Shown piece after piece: positions 21,873-33,532 of a DNA stretch of 64,000 bases. The number at the start of each line of letters is the position of its first letter. Position 1 is the stretch's first letter. The position numbers and the translations under genes were made by a program. Under the pieces are notes generated by a model that saw nothing but the letters and a program-made list of their open reading frames with translations, was not told where the DNA came from and ran no database searches. Origin of the DNA: Actinernus sp. WN-2022 (Eukaryota; Cnidaria; Anthozoa; Actiniaria; Actinernidae); the NCBI GenBank assembly GCA_030867875.1, contig JAOWCC010001634.1, positions 39,761,403-39,825,402 on the forward strand. The letters run 5' to 3'.

Positions 21873-22011
21873 CTAGGTCTTAGGTTTCTAGGTCTTAGGT
21901 TTCTAGGTCTTAGGTTTCTAGGTCTTAGGTTTCTAGGTCTTAGGTTTCTAGGTCTTAGGTTTCTAGGTCTTAGGTTTCTAGGTCTTAGGTTTCTAGGTCT
22001 TAGGTTTCTAG
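21873..22011 (+). repeat. 15-bp tandem repeat CTAGGTCTTAGGTTT, nine exact units
   Basis: Nine perfect copies follow the gap directly, so the array probably continues into it. It resembles, but is not, the TTAGGG telomere repeat. Confidence 0.95.
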
Positions 22012-22141
22012 ACTACCCCCAAGACGTAGCTATCCTGAATCACTTGACATCCTAGTCGTAAAGAATCTGCTTCTTAGGCAACTCAAGGCTGCTAAAGTTG
22101 GCCTAGACTAAGTCTATAACTGTATACAGCACTGGTTGAAC

Positions 22142-23809
22142 AAGACGGGCCGCCCGGCATCTTGATTTAACGGAATCGACGGAATCAACGGAATCGACGG
22201 AATCACCTCTAAACTGTCTAAAAATACATCTCTGAGTATTAATATAATACCTTTGAGTTCCTTCACTGTATACTGGATCGCACAACACATTCTGTCGTAG
22301 TGTGGTATACTCCTATACAGTAGTCTATACAGCCGGTCTGCATAGTATAGCTATATAGTTCATCTGCATCTGTTCATCGCGATTAATTTCCTCCCCATGT
22401 CGTGGCATATAAGTAGAATTTTCCCCGCTATTCTGGTCTGTGGTATTCTTAGCTTCTTTTACCGATAACTTCTTTTACCGATAACAAGATCTACCAAAAC
22501 ACTTGAAAAGAGAAAATTCTCCAAACAATATATTGGTCGCCATTTTGAAGTTAACAGAGGAACCTAGCCTGGTTTCAGCCACAGGAAGCCCGTTTGTAAA
22601 ATACTGAATTAGTAATCGAGGTGCCTATCAAAATGATTGGGATGAATAAATTTTGGTGTCTTCAATACGTATGATCTTTATAGATTGTGTCAGTTGAGTC
22701 TGTGCTCCTCGCATGATAGGATAGGAGAATCATTTCTCCCAACCCAGAGGCGGATTCAGGCTTTTATGAAAGGGGGTTGAGCGAGACCGGGGGGTACTCC
22801 TTAAATGTAGTATGGGAGTGTGCCACTGAGACCCTGACCATGTTTCAGACAAAAGAAAGATAATTTTGCAACCCTGTTCCAGACTGTTATTGTAGTCATA
22901 AAGTAAAATATACCCCTATCCCAGACAGAAACAGTGATTTGTATATCCTGTTCCAGACTCAAAGGGCAAAAACCATACCCTGTTGAGCGGCACATCCCAG
23001 TATGGGCCATATGTGGGAGAACCGCCCCCCCCCCCCCTTTTTTTTTCTCCGGGACTGCTTTTCAAACTTATCATAAATCCACCAAATAAGTCGCAAAACA
23101 AGCAGCTAAATACATACACGACTGCCTCGTCATTAGGAAAAAGATATTAGCTGAATAAGTATTGCCTGCTTCCAACTGTTAGTAACTGAACTACCTCATA
23201 TTATGCTCGTTCTTAATTATTAGCTATTTACCATCGCGTTCACGCCATGTAAAGTATATTTGGTGAAAACCCAAAACGCACTAGACTGTGTACGGGTCCA
23301 AATAAATAAATTATGTTGTTGTTTTTGTTGTTGTTGTACAACCGGGCGTCCTGTGGTTTGAACCTGGCTTGGCTCCTCTGTTTACTTCAAAATGGCGGCC
23401 TGTAAAATGTGGTTCTTTTTTTTATAGCAGATCTTTCGACGGGAAAGATAAGATAAACTTAGTTATCAGTAATATAAGAATACTGCAGACCACGGCATAG
23501 CGGGGGAAATTCTACTTATAGGCGACAACATGAGGGGAAGTAATCGCTTGATTTAATCGCTTGATTTAACGGAAGTAATCGCAAACAGATGCAGATGCAG
23601 ATGACTATATATACAGTATAGTCAGTAAGCTTATACCATACTACGAGTACGACAGAATGTCTTATGCGATCCAGTAGACAGCGAAGGAACTCAAGGTATT
23701 ATATTAATACTCAGAGATGTATTTTTAGACAGTTTAGAGGTGATTCCGTCGATTCCGTCGATTCCGTTGATTCCGTCGATTCCGTTAAATCAAGATGCCG
23801 GGCCGCCAT
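22142..23809. mobile_element. 1.67-kb long-TIR element with ATTCCGTCG repeats in its ends
   Basis: Left arm (GGGCCGCCCGGCATCTTGAT) and right arm are inverted for about 470 bp with gaps. Each contains four or five 9-bp units of ATTCCGTCG or its complement. Both sides carry GTTGAAC (22135-22141 and 23810-23816), a plausible 7-bp target-site duplication. The interior includes a GGGGGTACTCC-type dispersed repeat (about 22740-23050) with poly-C. No transposase is seen. Confidence 0.72.
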
Positions 23810-24181
23810 GTTGAACTGCCTTCTCCACGAAGCCGAAGATCAAACATTTGGGCTAGAAAATGGAGTTCTGTATGGATTTTCACCAAATAAAAACTCTCTG
23901 AAACCTCTAGGGTATCCGTACTAAATTTCCAGCAAGACATTTTGGCTTAAACATACGATTTTCGACAAGGAAAAATTCACAACAGACTTCAGTTCTTCTC
24001 CGGTCTTCGGTTTTTCGGGGTTCCTTTTTCCGCCTGGGTCTTCGCTATTCGTTTTTCCTACAACCCTGAAGCTATCGCTGTATCGCATCTACTAATAGCT
24101 CTAAAAACTACAAGAAGTTGAAGATACTTTTTCCAAATCTGGTGGGTCAAAACTCAAATGGCCAACAAGTCCTTCGACTTC

Positions 24182-25123
24182 TAGCCTGGGAAACCAGCCG
24201 ACTCTTACCGCTCCCCACTCGCGAAAGAGACGTCTGGGAAGTGAGGCAGAAAATGCCATACTGATGACGTAGCAGATAGCAGTTTCACGATGCATAAATT
24301 AGTTGCAATTCTCAGAAGCCGAATGCGAACAACATAGTTCTTTTCAAGGAATATAACTACCGAGGCTGCTCGTTTGCTTGGCAGTCGATCAATTTAGCGT
24401 GTGCCGGTGCTGTTGTTGGCTCCTTTGCAGACTGAGTTCTTTCAGCGGCTAGTAAAGCGAAATCTCGTACTGTCAAAACATTTACAAGAAACGTACTGAC
24501 TACTGTCATTATAGTTGTTTATAATTCCTACATACACAGAGCTATCACAAAACACTGGATGAGTTGTTGTTGCGGCGGATAAATCGTTCAGACAGTGAAT
24601 CTGGGCTATGAATAAACATAATTACATGTCAAGTGTGCTATGAATCACGAACCAAGTGTGATATGAATCAATCACCCAAGCAAACGGGCAGCCTCGGTAG
24701 TAAACCTCTTCGGCTACTGACCTGACAAAAGAGCTGGCTTGAAAAGTGGCCTGCTGTGCTGTGTGTAGGTTTTGAAATTATAAACAACTATTATGTTTTG
24801 ACAGTCGTAGGACAAATTCTCTTGACCGGGCCGAGCCGCTGAAAGAACGAAGCAAGCGAGCTACCAACACACGCTAAATATATAGGCTTGAATTTCATGG
24901 TTGTTCATGACGGTGATCCACTGCCAAGCAAACGAGCAGCCTCGGTAGTTATATTCCTTGCAAAGAACTATGTTGTTCGCATTCGGCTTCTGAGAATTGC
25001 AACTAATTTATGCATCGTGAAACTGCTATCTGCTACGTCATCAGTATGGCATTTTCTGCCTCACTTCCCAGACGTCTCTTTCGCGAGTGGGGAGCGATAA
25101 GAGTCGACTGGTTTCCCAGGCTA
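24182..25123. mobile_element. 942-bp Mutator-like element with 9-bp TSD
   Basis: The ends TAGCCTGGGAAACCAG and its inverse are flanked by TTCGACTTC on both sides (24173-24181 and 25124-25132). The arms stay inverted-identical for over 200 bp (for example CCGAATGCGAACAACATAG and its complement). The 9-bp duplication fits MULEs. No transposase is seen. Confidence 0.85.
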
Positions 25124-25437
25124 TTCGACTTCGTGAACACTTCTTCATTGCATCGCGCATAACTGCTATTTTTATTACAAGTGTCAATCAAATGTTACCC
25201 TGGTTCCAGGTTCGTTGCAAGCCCTCCTTTCCCTTTTCCTCTCCCCATTCCTCCTCCCCTCCTCTTCCCCTCTCCTCATTCCCTCTCCCCTCTTTCCCAA
25301 TCTTCCCCATTCCCCCTGGGCCAACACGTTCTCCCCGTTGAATTCACAACTATCCTTAAATGGAAAACACGCTTGGAATAATGGTTATGGTTAAATTCTT
25401 GGGCAATATATTGATAAGATCGAGGTAGACTGGTACG

Positions 25438-25946
25438 TAGGCCTAGATACAAATATCATGTTTTTTTTTTTAGATATTTAGAACCTTCCATGATATTTAG
25501 AAAACAATGTGATATTTAGAAAAAAAATGGGATATTGTTGGGATATTTAGGAATTTTGTTGAGGGTCTAGGCATTTTCAGCGTAGTTTTTGGTGATTGAA
25601 ACTGGTTAGCTCAATTCAGTGGCAACAGTAATCTGGATCAGCGGTTTCCCACTTAATAATGTATCCCATGATGCTTAGTGCAGTCAGTACAGAGGTCAGA
25701 CTCAGAGCAAAATGGCGGATCCACCAATGGTTGTAAGCTTATTTTGTGAAAAATGCGAGTACGATAATAAAAAAGGTTGTTATATTATAATATTTATTAA
25801 AACTGTATTAACATTATCTTTGTTAGTGGGAAATTTAGAAAATTTTGCCTGATATTTAGAAAATTTTGCCTGATATTTAGAACTTTTTACGTGATATTCC
25901 GGAATGATATTTAGGCGATTTTACGTGATATTTGTATCCAGGCCTA
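25438..25946. mobile_element. hAT-like MITE with 8-bp TSD (copy B)
   Basis: Same element as 13598-14079, flanked by CTGGTACG. It keeps a stretch of about 46 bp (around 25573-25620) that is missing in copy A. Confidence 0.82.
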
Positions 25947-26128
25947 CTGGTACGTGTCAAAGGAATTTGATGCACCATTTGCATTCTTCTTGAATTCGTC
26001 ATGGATCATCCATGAATTCGTGCACTGAACAACCAACAAGAACACTGGAACAGGTTAAAATATTGGTATAAATTTATAAAGAAGCATCCTGTCTAATTCA
26101 GCCTATTGCTATTAGACTTGTCGTAAAG

Positions 26129-26144
26129 ATGAGCGACTCAGAAG
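26129..26144 (+). CDS. Possible 16-bp first coding exon (MSDSE), copy B
   Basis: Identical to 14262-14277, including the GTAAGT donor. Confidence 0.25.
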
Positions 26145-26709
26145 GTAAGTTCGGAGCAACTTGCAAGTAGAATAGTCGGCTGGTATATAGCCGAGCTCGA
26201 ATCATGAATCATGAAATATAGTTTTTAATACTAGCCAGTTTGGAACAGGAAGTGTGGTAATCTTACGGCAGCGGCGGCCATCCATATTCTATAAAAGTCT
26301 AACTAAAGACTTGTAAAGTATAAAAGACAGGAATCGCTCACTAGAGAGTAGAGTAGAGAAATGTATAGATCATCTAAAAAAAACAAATTTAAAGAAAACC
26401 TAACTATTTTAAACCCCAAATCATTCATAAAACGAGTCTAAATACACCTGAAATATAATGGATAATTTAGCGAAGTTTACAAGTGTAGTTTACCATACAA
26501 AGAAGCCATTAGTTAGTTTGTCAAAGCTACTCTGAAATTCGAGGGTAAATAAAGTCTATGTATGTATACATTCTCTATAGTAGTATAGCCGGAGTCAAAA
26601 TGATACCCGTTTTCGGCGTTCAATATTATTGCACTCATTTAGGCCTTTATGACACCAACTTCAACCTTTTGTTGGCTATATTACCCCTTTTTTAGGGCCA
26701 AACATCTAT

Positions 26710-26997
26710 TTGACACCGAATTGCAGCATAAAGGCGTTTATTTATCCCGGCTACGATATGGGTGACTATCATTGTTGTTTTCTTCCCATTTTGCCAACGA
26801 ATGCAACAAAAGCAACCCACAGTAGGATGCAGTCCACTAAACACAAAGACAGCCACATGAACACCTTGGAAAATTTACATTTACCCAATCGTATTAGAGA
26901 TTGGCAGGTATATACGAATAGACAGCCTCATGGAGAACGATCTGTGTATCTGGTTGATGCTTGGGAAGGATTACAAGTGTATAAGAAAGCGGTATGA
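26710..26997 (+). CDS. Unrecognised 95-residue frame (copy B)
   Basis: Same 95 residues as the copy A frame at 14830, ending at the TGA of GGTATGATAC. It is unrecognised. Perfect conservation may only reflect recent duplication. Confidence 0.35.
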   Translation: MTPNCSIKAFIYPGYDMGDYHCCFLPILPTNATKATHSRMQSTKHKDSHMNTLENLHLPNRIRDWQVYTNRQPHGERSVYLVDAWEGLQVYKKAV

Positions 26998-27241
26998 TAC
27001 AGAGTACTGTGCTCAACGGCATAATTATCAGATAAGAGAGGGAAGTAGATCACCAATACCCTGCTCGAACTGTGGGATTGGGTGTCGTACTAGTTATGGA
27101 CTTTGCTCGAGGTGCGGACAGAAAACGAACCAACACCTCAGGGATAAAAAACGTTATACTAAGATTCGCTTTGCAAAGGTGTTATTGGAATTGAAAAGAA
27201 CTATCCCCCAATCGATTAGAGAGAGAAACTGTATTATCTAA
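26930..27241 (+). CDS. Frame with zinc-ribbon-like cysteines (copy B)
   Basis: Carries CSNCGIGC and CSRCGQK separated by TSYGL. Compared with copy A (15050-15337) it has small indels near 27018 and 27105 and a frame change near 27196, giving a different C-terminus. At least one copy is therefore damaged. No family is recognised. Confidence 0.33.
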   Translation: MENDLCIWLMLGKDYKCIRKRYDTEYCAQRHNYQIREGSRSPIPCSNCGIGCRTSYGLCSRCGQKTNQHLRDKKRYTKIRFAKVLLELKRTIPQSIRERNCII

Positions 27242-27279
27242 TAGAGTAGGATATGTAGAAGACAACGACCTTCCGCAAA

Positions 27280-27560
27280 GCATTTAGAGATATCCACCAT
27301 ATAAGTATTGACAGAGGAAATTGGCATAGGTATTGCCGGAAGATATTGACTGTCTGCACAAAGCATTTAGAGCTAGCCGCCATATAAGTATTGACAGAGG
27401 AAATTGGCATAGGTATTGCCGGAAGATATTGACTGTCACAAAGCATTTAGAGCTAGCCGTCGTATCAGTATTGACAAAGGAAATTGGTATACGCAGAAGA
27501 TAACAACCTTTCACAAAGCATTTAGAGCTAGCCGTCATATAAGTATTGACAGAGTGGGGA
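27280..27560 (+). repeat. ~80-bp tandem repeats (copy B)
   Basis: Counterpart of 15385-15690 with four units. The 908-bp insertion begins just after the array, separating it from the polymerase frame. Confidence 0.82.
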
Positions 27561-27580
27561 TACGTAGGAGATAACGATTA

Positions 27581-28488
27581 CATCGCGTACAATTGCCCCT
27601 AAAATCAGGTCATGACCGTGTGGAAGACTGAGAACAAGCACACAACAACTCTATTGCTTTTCTCCGTTTTAGTAAACTGGTTTTGTCAACAAACTCGAAT
27701 AAAATTTGTATATTTACTATTGAAACAGGGAAGGAACATTTTTCACGAGCGAGAGAAAACTATTTTATTTCCCGCAAAAAATATTGGACTCAGGTCCCAC
27801 GCGTCCAAGTCGCCAGTCCTCGGAAGCGCTCTTTGGCTGAGTTTTACCGTGTTTGAACTTGAAACTAGGTACGAAGCAGCTCGGTTTCTGTAGTAACGGA
27901 GGCCTGGCTACTATATTTTCCAATATGGCTGACGAAGAATGCCTTCTGGCAAGAGAAAAACGCTCGCGAACTTGGGCAATTTGGGGTACTTATACAGTTC
28001 TGTCTCATACAAACGGCCCTTACAGCGACCCCAAAAAACCTTGAGAAATCGCATAATACGTTTAATTTATTGGCAAACAAATACAAGTATCTTGAATGGC
28101 TTTAGAAGTACATCAGATTCCCGATGTTAACTATTTTATTGTGGCCCTTCGTAAAGCACAACAAGCTGGTTTTCTTCGCGACGGACTCATTTCCATACAA
28201 GACGCGGCCATTTCGGGGCCATATTCATGGGAAGAAAATCGCTAGATAGACCTACAGTACAGTGGTAAGGATTAAATTAAGTTGTGTTATTGTCGTAATG
28301 ATTTTATTTCCCGATGTTAACTTTTCTTCGATACGTGCTGTTATCTTGCCATACGTTCATGAAAGTACGGCTGCACGCGTGTTTACTGTAAAATTTCGGA
28401 GTTAATGAGCTTGAAACTTGAAATTTGACGCCAAGATATTATGCAAATTAGAAAATACACCGGAAATGACCTCCAATTTTATGCGATG
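27581..28488. mobile_element. 908-bp TA-flanked element, absent from copy A
   Basis: Ends CATCGCGTACAATTG and the inverted CATCGCATAAAATTG are flanked by TA (27579-27580 and 28489-28490). Copy A reads straight through (GATAACGATTACCTCTC at about 15698). This is insertion with TA duplication, Tc1/mariner-like in target choice. No transposase frame was found. Confidence 0.88.
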
Positions 28489-29706
28489 TACCTCTCAGCA
28501 CTTAGAGACAACCTCCCACATAAGTATTGCCAGGGGGAAATGGTTGCCCTCCAAGAACTACGCAGGAAAGCAAAGCAGTTTGGAATTCGTGGCTTCTCTA
28601 AGTTCAACAAACACGAACTCATTCGTACGATAGCTTCAGCTTTGGTTGATGAAGAATGGAATAGATATGGAAGGTACCTCGAAACAGGTAGATTTCCAAC
28701 CCTCCTTGGAGATCCAGAAAATCCACACAAACGCGGCCAACGTGCGCGAGAACGCAAACAACGTATGGAGGACGTGGCAGCAAGTCTACGAGCTAAAACT
28801 GTCGCAGAGCAGATGAAAGCTAATCCCCAAATGCGGGTACCACATCTCCGACGAATAGGACGGCGAATCCTACGAAATCCTCGCAGCGAACCACTACCAC
28901 GCAGCATTGCTCGAGAGGCAACTACTATTCTCGATGAGAGAGATGGTATGCTTGAGGGAGAGGAGAAAGGTAGACGTACGATCCAGTGGCGCTTCTTCAA
29001 AGGTGTGGCGGGGGATTTGACACATAGGATCATGGAGAAGTTGACTGCAAACGTTGAAACTAGTTTCTATCTACGCTATAGCTATGTCTACCGCATTCGC
29101 AACATCAAGGACGGTCGTGTAATGCTATTTTCTAAGGCAGGCTCAGGATCTCCATGGATAAGTATTCTAGGCGATGCGGCGGGATGGATCAACGACAAGG
29201 AGACTGCTCGATTGAATCCCGATAATATAGAGCGACCCAACACCCAGTGGGTATTTGTACGTTGGATCCAAGTGGATGTCAAAGTCATAATCGATCGTCA
29301 ACCCTTGTTGGGAACAGGTCCATTACCACAATGGCTTAGGCAGAAAAAAGGAATGTTTTCCCTCGACAAATATAACGACAACCTTTGCTTTTGGCGATGC
29401 CTTGCTATATACAAAGGAGCTCGCGTAGACAAGTGCAATACCGCAGCTCGAAAACTAGCCCAAGAGTTCTATCAATTGGTAGCGCCTATACGAGATACTC
29501 CCAAAACTTCGCTAGACCAGCTGGATAAGATTGAGTTGCACTTTGGGATAGGTATTTGTGTGTATGAACCTACGAAGGATGGCGCTTGGCATCTGACACG
29601 ACACGCAGCCCACTACAAGCGCACGATGACGATTGGGATATACGAGGGGCACGCCTTCTATATCAAGAAAGCTTGGCAGCTTGGAGATCTCTACATCTGT
29701 ACATAA
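28489..29706 (+). pseudogene. DNA polymerase B-type gene, N-terminal to middle part (copy B)
   Basis: One continuous frame spans the SAP-like region, the linker and the NLCFWRCLAIYKGA block, without the 5-base insertion of copy A. A 4-base insertion (near 29700, just after LYIC) ends it within the C2HC zinc finger. The open frame begins inside the upstream TA element (ATG at 28441), so the first 16 codons are transposon-derived. It is a relic of a Polinton/adintovirus-like replication polymerase. Confidence 0.65.
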
Positions 29707-30136
29707 TGATTGCAAACAACGATTCACGAAAGCCTCAAATCTCCAACGTCATGCAGATCGTTGTAGCCGTGGCGAAACAAAGATAGTTTGTTCAGGAGCA
29801 AAAATCACAGCCCCACAATCTGCATTCGAAAAAGCCTTCTGGCCAGAGAGCAACGCTAGCAAGAAAGCTCTACGTTGGTTGAAACGCGAAATGGAAAGAA
29901 TCGAACGACATATTCACCACGCAGCTTGTGGACATGGTGGAGAGCGTTGGATAGAAGGAGCACTCGTCGACGGCTACGAACCTATTTCCAAAACAATCTT
30001 TCAATTCCATGGGTGCTACTTTCACGGATGTCCAAAATGTACGAAAGGTAAATCATGGGGTAGGAATATATATCGTAAAACTTGCGAAAAAACAGCAAAG
30101 CTACGAGCGGCCGGTTATACAGTGGTGGAGGCCTAG
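29705..30136 (+). pseudogene. DNA polymerase B-type gene, endonuclease-like part (copy B)
   Basis: Continues in the next frame with QRHADRC and FHGCYFHGCPKC. It ends at a premature TAG at 30134-30136, where copy A has a Trp codon (TGG). Confidence 0.65.
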
Positions 30137-30775
30137 GAATGCTCGACGAAGAAGACCAACGAACCAATTCCAATTCCGGTACGAACCGCCTATCCACACG
30201 CGATCGTATATGACTTCGAGGCCTATCTCGATACGACGAAAGGAAGACAACCAACAGAGCGCCTGACCATCGAAAACGTACATGTTCCTATATATCCGTC
30301 TCCATAGCAGATACGTACAATCGAACACCAACTTTCCTCTGTCGAGTCGATCCAAAAGAACTCATAGCTGCATTTGTCGAAGAACTCCAACTAAGGTAAT
30401 CCAAGAAGTCGTCATCGAACAGTTCTGCCCCAGAACGCCTGAATTCTCTTTCGACACCCTATCGAAAGAACAACAAACGAAAATCAATGAATGGACCAAC
30501 CAAGTTCCTGTGTTAGGATTCAATTCCGGGCGATATGATTTGAATTTGATCAGAAACTATTTCGTGGAATCTATTGCGGACACGTGCAAGAAGGTCAGGG
30601 TGGCAAAGAAGGCCAACTCTATTATGTTTCTCTTGACCCCTGAATTCCGTTTCCTCGATGTGATGAACTATCTTGGGCCCGGTACTTCCTACGAACATTG
30701 GATCACCGCATATGGATGCGAACTGCAGAAGAGTTTCTTCCCATACGAGTGGTTCGATTCTATGTTGCTGATGTG
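30137..30775 (+). pseudogene. DNA polymerase B-type gene, exonuclease part (copy B), truncated
   Basis: Contains VYDFEAYLD (Exo I) and VLGFNSGRYDLNLIR (Exo II). Relative to copy A it has a 2-base insertion near 30293 and a 7-base deletion near 30396, and it ends at the same point after YEWFDS. Palm-domain motifs are missing. Confidence 0.65.
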
Positions 30776-31633
30776 GTCGTGCCTTATAACTATGCTATTC
30801 TACCCTAATAATAATAATGATAATAATAGTAATAATAAAACTAATTAATTAACTGATACTCCATTCAGTTATCGCGTTCGCAGAACGCAACCCTATAGAT
30901 CCTTTGCATGTGACGTCATCAAAATTCTAAAATCTAATCTATGAGATATATGAAGCTGTTCTTTTAATATGATTTAGATATCGGTATTCTCAGTATTCTT
31001 CGAAAAATTTACGTCGATACGATGATTTGTTTTTGAGTTACAGTACTTTGAATTTCGTGACAGCCCACGGGTCAGCGCGTTTCCTAAATGTCAAGGAAAT
31101 CCATATTGTTCTGTGTCGTCTTTTATTTCGGCGTTAAAACTCTTAAAACTCTTTGACAATTGTCTTCAGCAACAAAACTCTTCCGACTCACGTTCTGACC
31201 ACGTTCTGTCCGCCAGGAACGCCTGGTGGAAAATCGACTTATTACACAGTCTCCGCGCGGCCCGTAGCACGCGCCTGACAGAAATTAACAAGGTTTCAAA
31301 ATGTAAACAGTTCAGCAGAATAAAGTACAAAACACATATATATCGGCCAATTTCAAATTTTAGACTTGATAAAGTGTGTTGAAGTGAATGCTAAACATAT
31401 TGATGGAAAAAAAAACAGCTTTATTTGTAGAGTACGTTTTTGGCCTACTAATTACCGCTAAATTGTTCGAATATTATTTGGCCGACAGCGCGGTTACGAA
31501 GTACTCTATTGCTCCCAAATTTCGGTCATTTCTATATTTTTACCTGCTCTATACACAGCATTAAACATATAAGTTTTTTCTTGAGGCAAGTGTGACGTCA
31601 ATGAAAACGATCAATATTACAACCTCGTCCCTA
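30776..31633. other. Non-coding part of copy B
   Basis: Counterpart of 18700-19569. No gene is seen; TGACGTCA occurs at 30911-30918 and 31593-31600. Confidence 0.5.
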
Positions 31634-32344
31634 GGGTCTTCTCGGTCAGATCCAAGATGGCGGCTACTCAGAGAGAAGACCCTGGTAAACGCTGAACTGT
31701 CACGTATTCTGATTGGCTCTTCGATTTGACGCAAGGGTTGTTCTAACAATGCTTTTTATTGGCCAAACGGACTGAGTCCAGAGAGATGAACTTGTATATA
31801 GTTTAGATTGCTCAAATTTTATCAATAAAACGATTTTAAATAACCTTAAAACACGTTGTTTAGATAGAGCAATAGATGAAGTGTATTACTGGGTAGTTTT
31901 CTGGTTGGGTTTATCAGTGGGAAAGCCAGGAGAAGCCGTTAAACCTCAACATGTGCTATCGATCGCTTCGCTTCAGCGCTAACGGAAAATTAACGGCTTT
32001 TTAATATTCTCTTCTAGCTTAGATACATCCTGGTAGCTTTGTGATACCTTTCCACTGGTTCTTTATCCAAGTAAACTCCATTTCGAGCCATTTAGTAGAC
32101 CTGTTTTCGCTACATCGTTCGCCGCGTGGAAATACCGTTAATCGCTTCTCGCTCACTCCGGATTGGGATACCTATGGTTTGTACACGTCATGAACTATTC
32201 CCATATTTAGCTTGGCCGCCATCTTAGATTGCCAAATCACGTGACAAAATACTCCCAAAATCTGGGAGTATTTGATCACGTGATCCAGCCTTTACCAGGG
32301 TCTTCTCTCTGAGTAGCCGCCATCTTGGATCTGACCGAGAAGGG
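31634..32344. mobile_element. Inverted-repeat element with AAGATGGCGGC ends (copy B)
   Basis: Same as 19570-20280, including the CACGTG hairpin (about 32236-32283). Confidence 0.7.
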
Positions 32345-33532
32345 TTGTCAATATCGAGATTTGGTGTCACGTGATTGTGGACTGCCATTTGGCCCCCAAA
32401 CATCTTTTGGCATGGGCAGCCATTGTTTCGTAGCCAATCAGTATAAGCTTACAGCGAAAGCAAGCTGCGACAAACTGCAGCAAACCTCTGCCACAAAACG
32501 ATTGCTTTTCGCGTTGAGCATGCGCCACGGTATCTGGATTGCCATTGGAGATTCATTGTATGTAGATTTCAAATTGTCCATTTCCTATTGTTATAAACGG
32601 CAGTGGAGAAAATAAAATTAATGTCCTTCTTCGAAGGTATAAATCAAAGCTTTCTTTAGTATAAACTAAAGTAGATTTATTGAACGGTAATTTCAAGGTC
32701 TTCTGTGCAGTAAATTAAAGTAAGAAGAAGACAAAGCCGGAGTTTGAAGCCTGTTCGTATCAATCGTCGGCAAACAACAAACGCGTGACGACATAAATAA
32801 TGACTGCGAAGGATACTGTGGGCTCTTGCAAAACCAGCGAAGATCGCCAAAAAGTCATGCCCGACTAATATCAAACAGGTAAAACCGGTTTGGTAACTGG
32901 TTTATCACGTGGTTTACCTCCAAGATTTAGGAGGTTGCAAGTGCGCATGTTCAATGGGAAAAGCAATCGTTTCGTGGCAGAGGTTTCTTTCGGCGACAGG
33001 AAAGGCAAAGAGATGAGAAACCTCTGCTCGCAGGGTAGATAAGTACTTTTTTCTCTCGTTCAGATGTGATGGTGCCTCGAAATCTTCTAGGTAACATTTA
33101 TCGAAGTCTTCAGGAGGTGTGCATGACTCCCCTGATCGGTGCTGTTCGTGTCGATGCCAGAACCGACTATTAACCGACCCCCAGCAGAGATTTTAAAGAT
33201 CTTCAATTCTCTGTCGATATATTTATATGTAAGTTGTCCAAAATATGAAAATACCTAATATTTGACTTTCTTAATCAGATGGTCTCCTTTAGTGTAAATT
33301 TGGCTTTTCTTTGCTATCACACTGCTTAAAATGACAATTGCATTGCATTTGCGCCTTTTAAGGTGGTATCGGTCACTTTATAACGGTTATAAGATATTTT
33401 ACTTTTTACTATGTCACGTGACCTGTTTCCTTTAATCAATTACTTCCGTTATGATCTGGACATGATTAAAAGGCGCATCGTTCAAGCTCTTATTATGAGT
33501 CATAGATGAATGAAGAAAAAAGATTCATTTAA
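32345..33532. other. Non-coding part of copy B
   Basis: Counterpart of 20281-21450. No gene is recognised. Confidence 0.5.

Noticed and set aside
21873..22011. Interstitial telomere repeat
   Set aside because: Unit is CTAGGTCTTAGGTTT, 15 bp, not TTAGGG or a simple variant.
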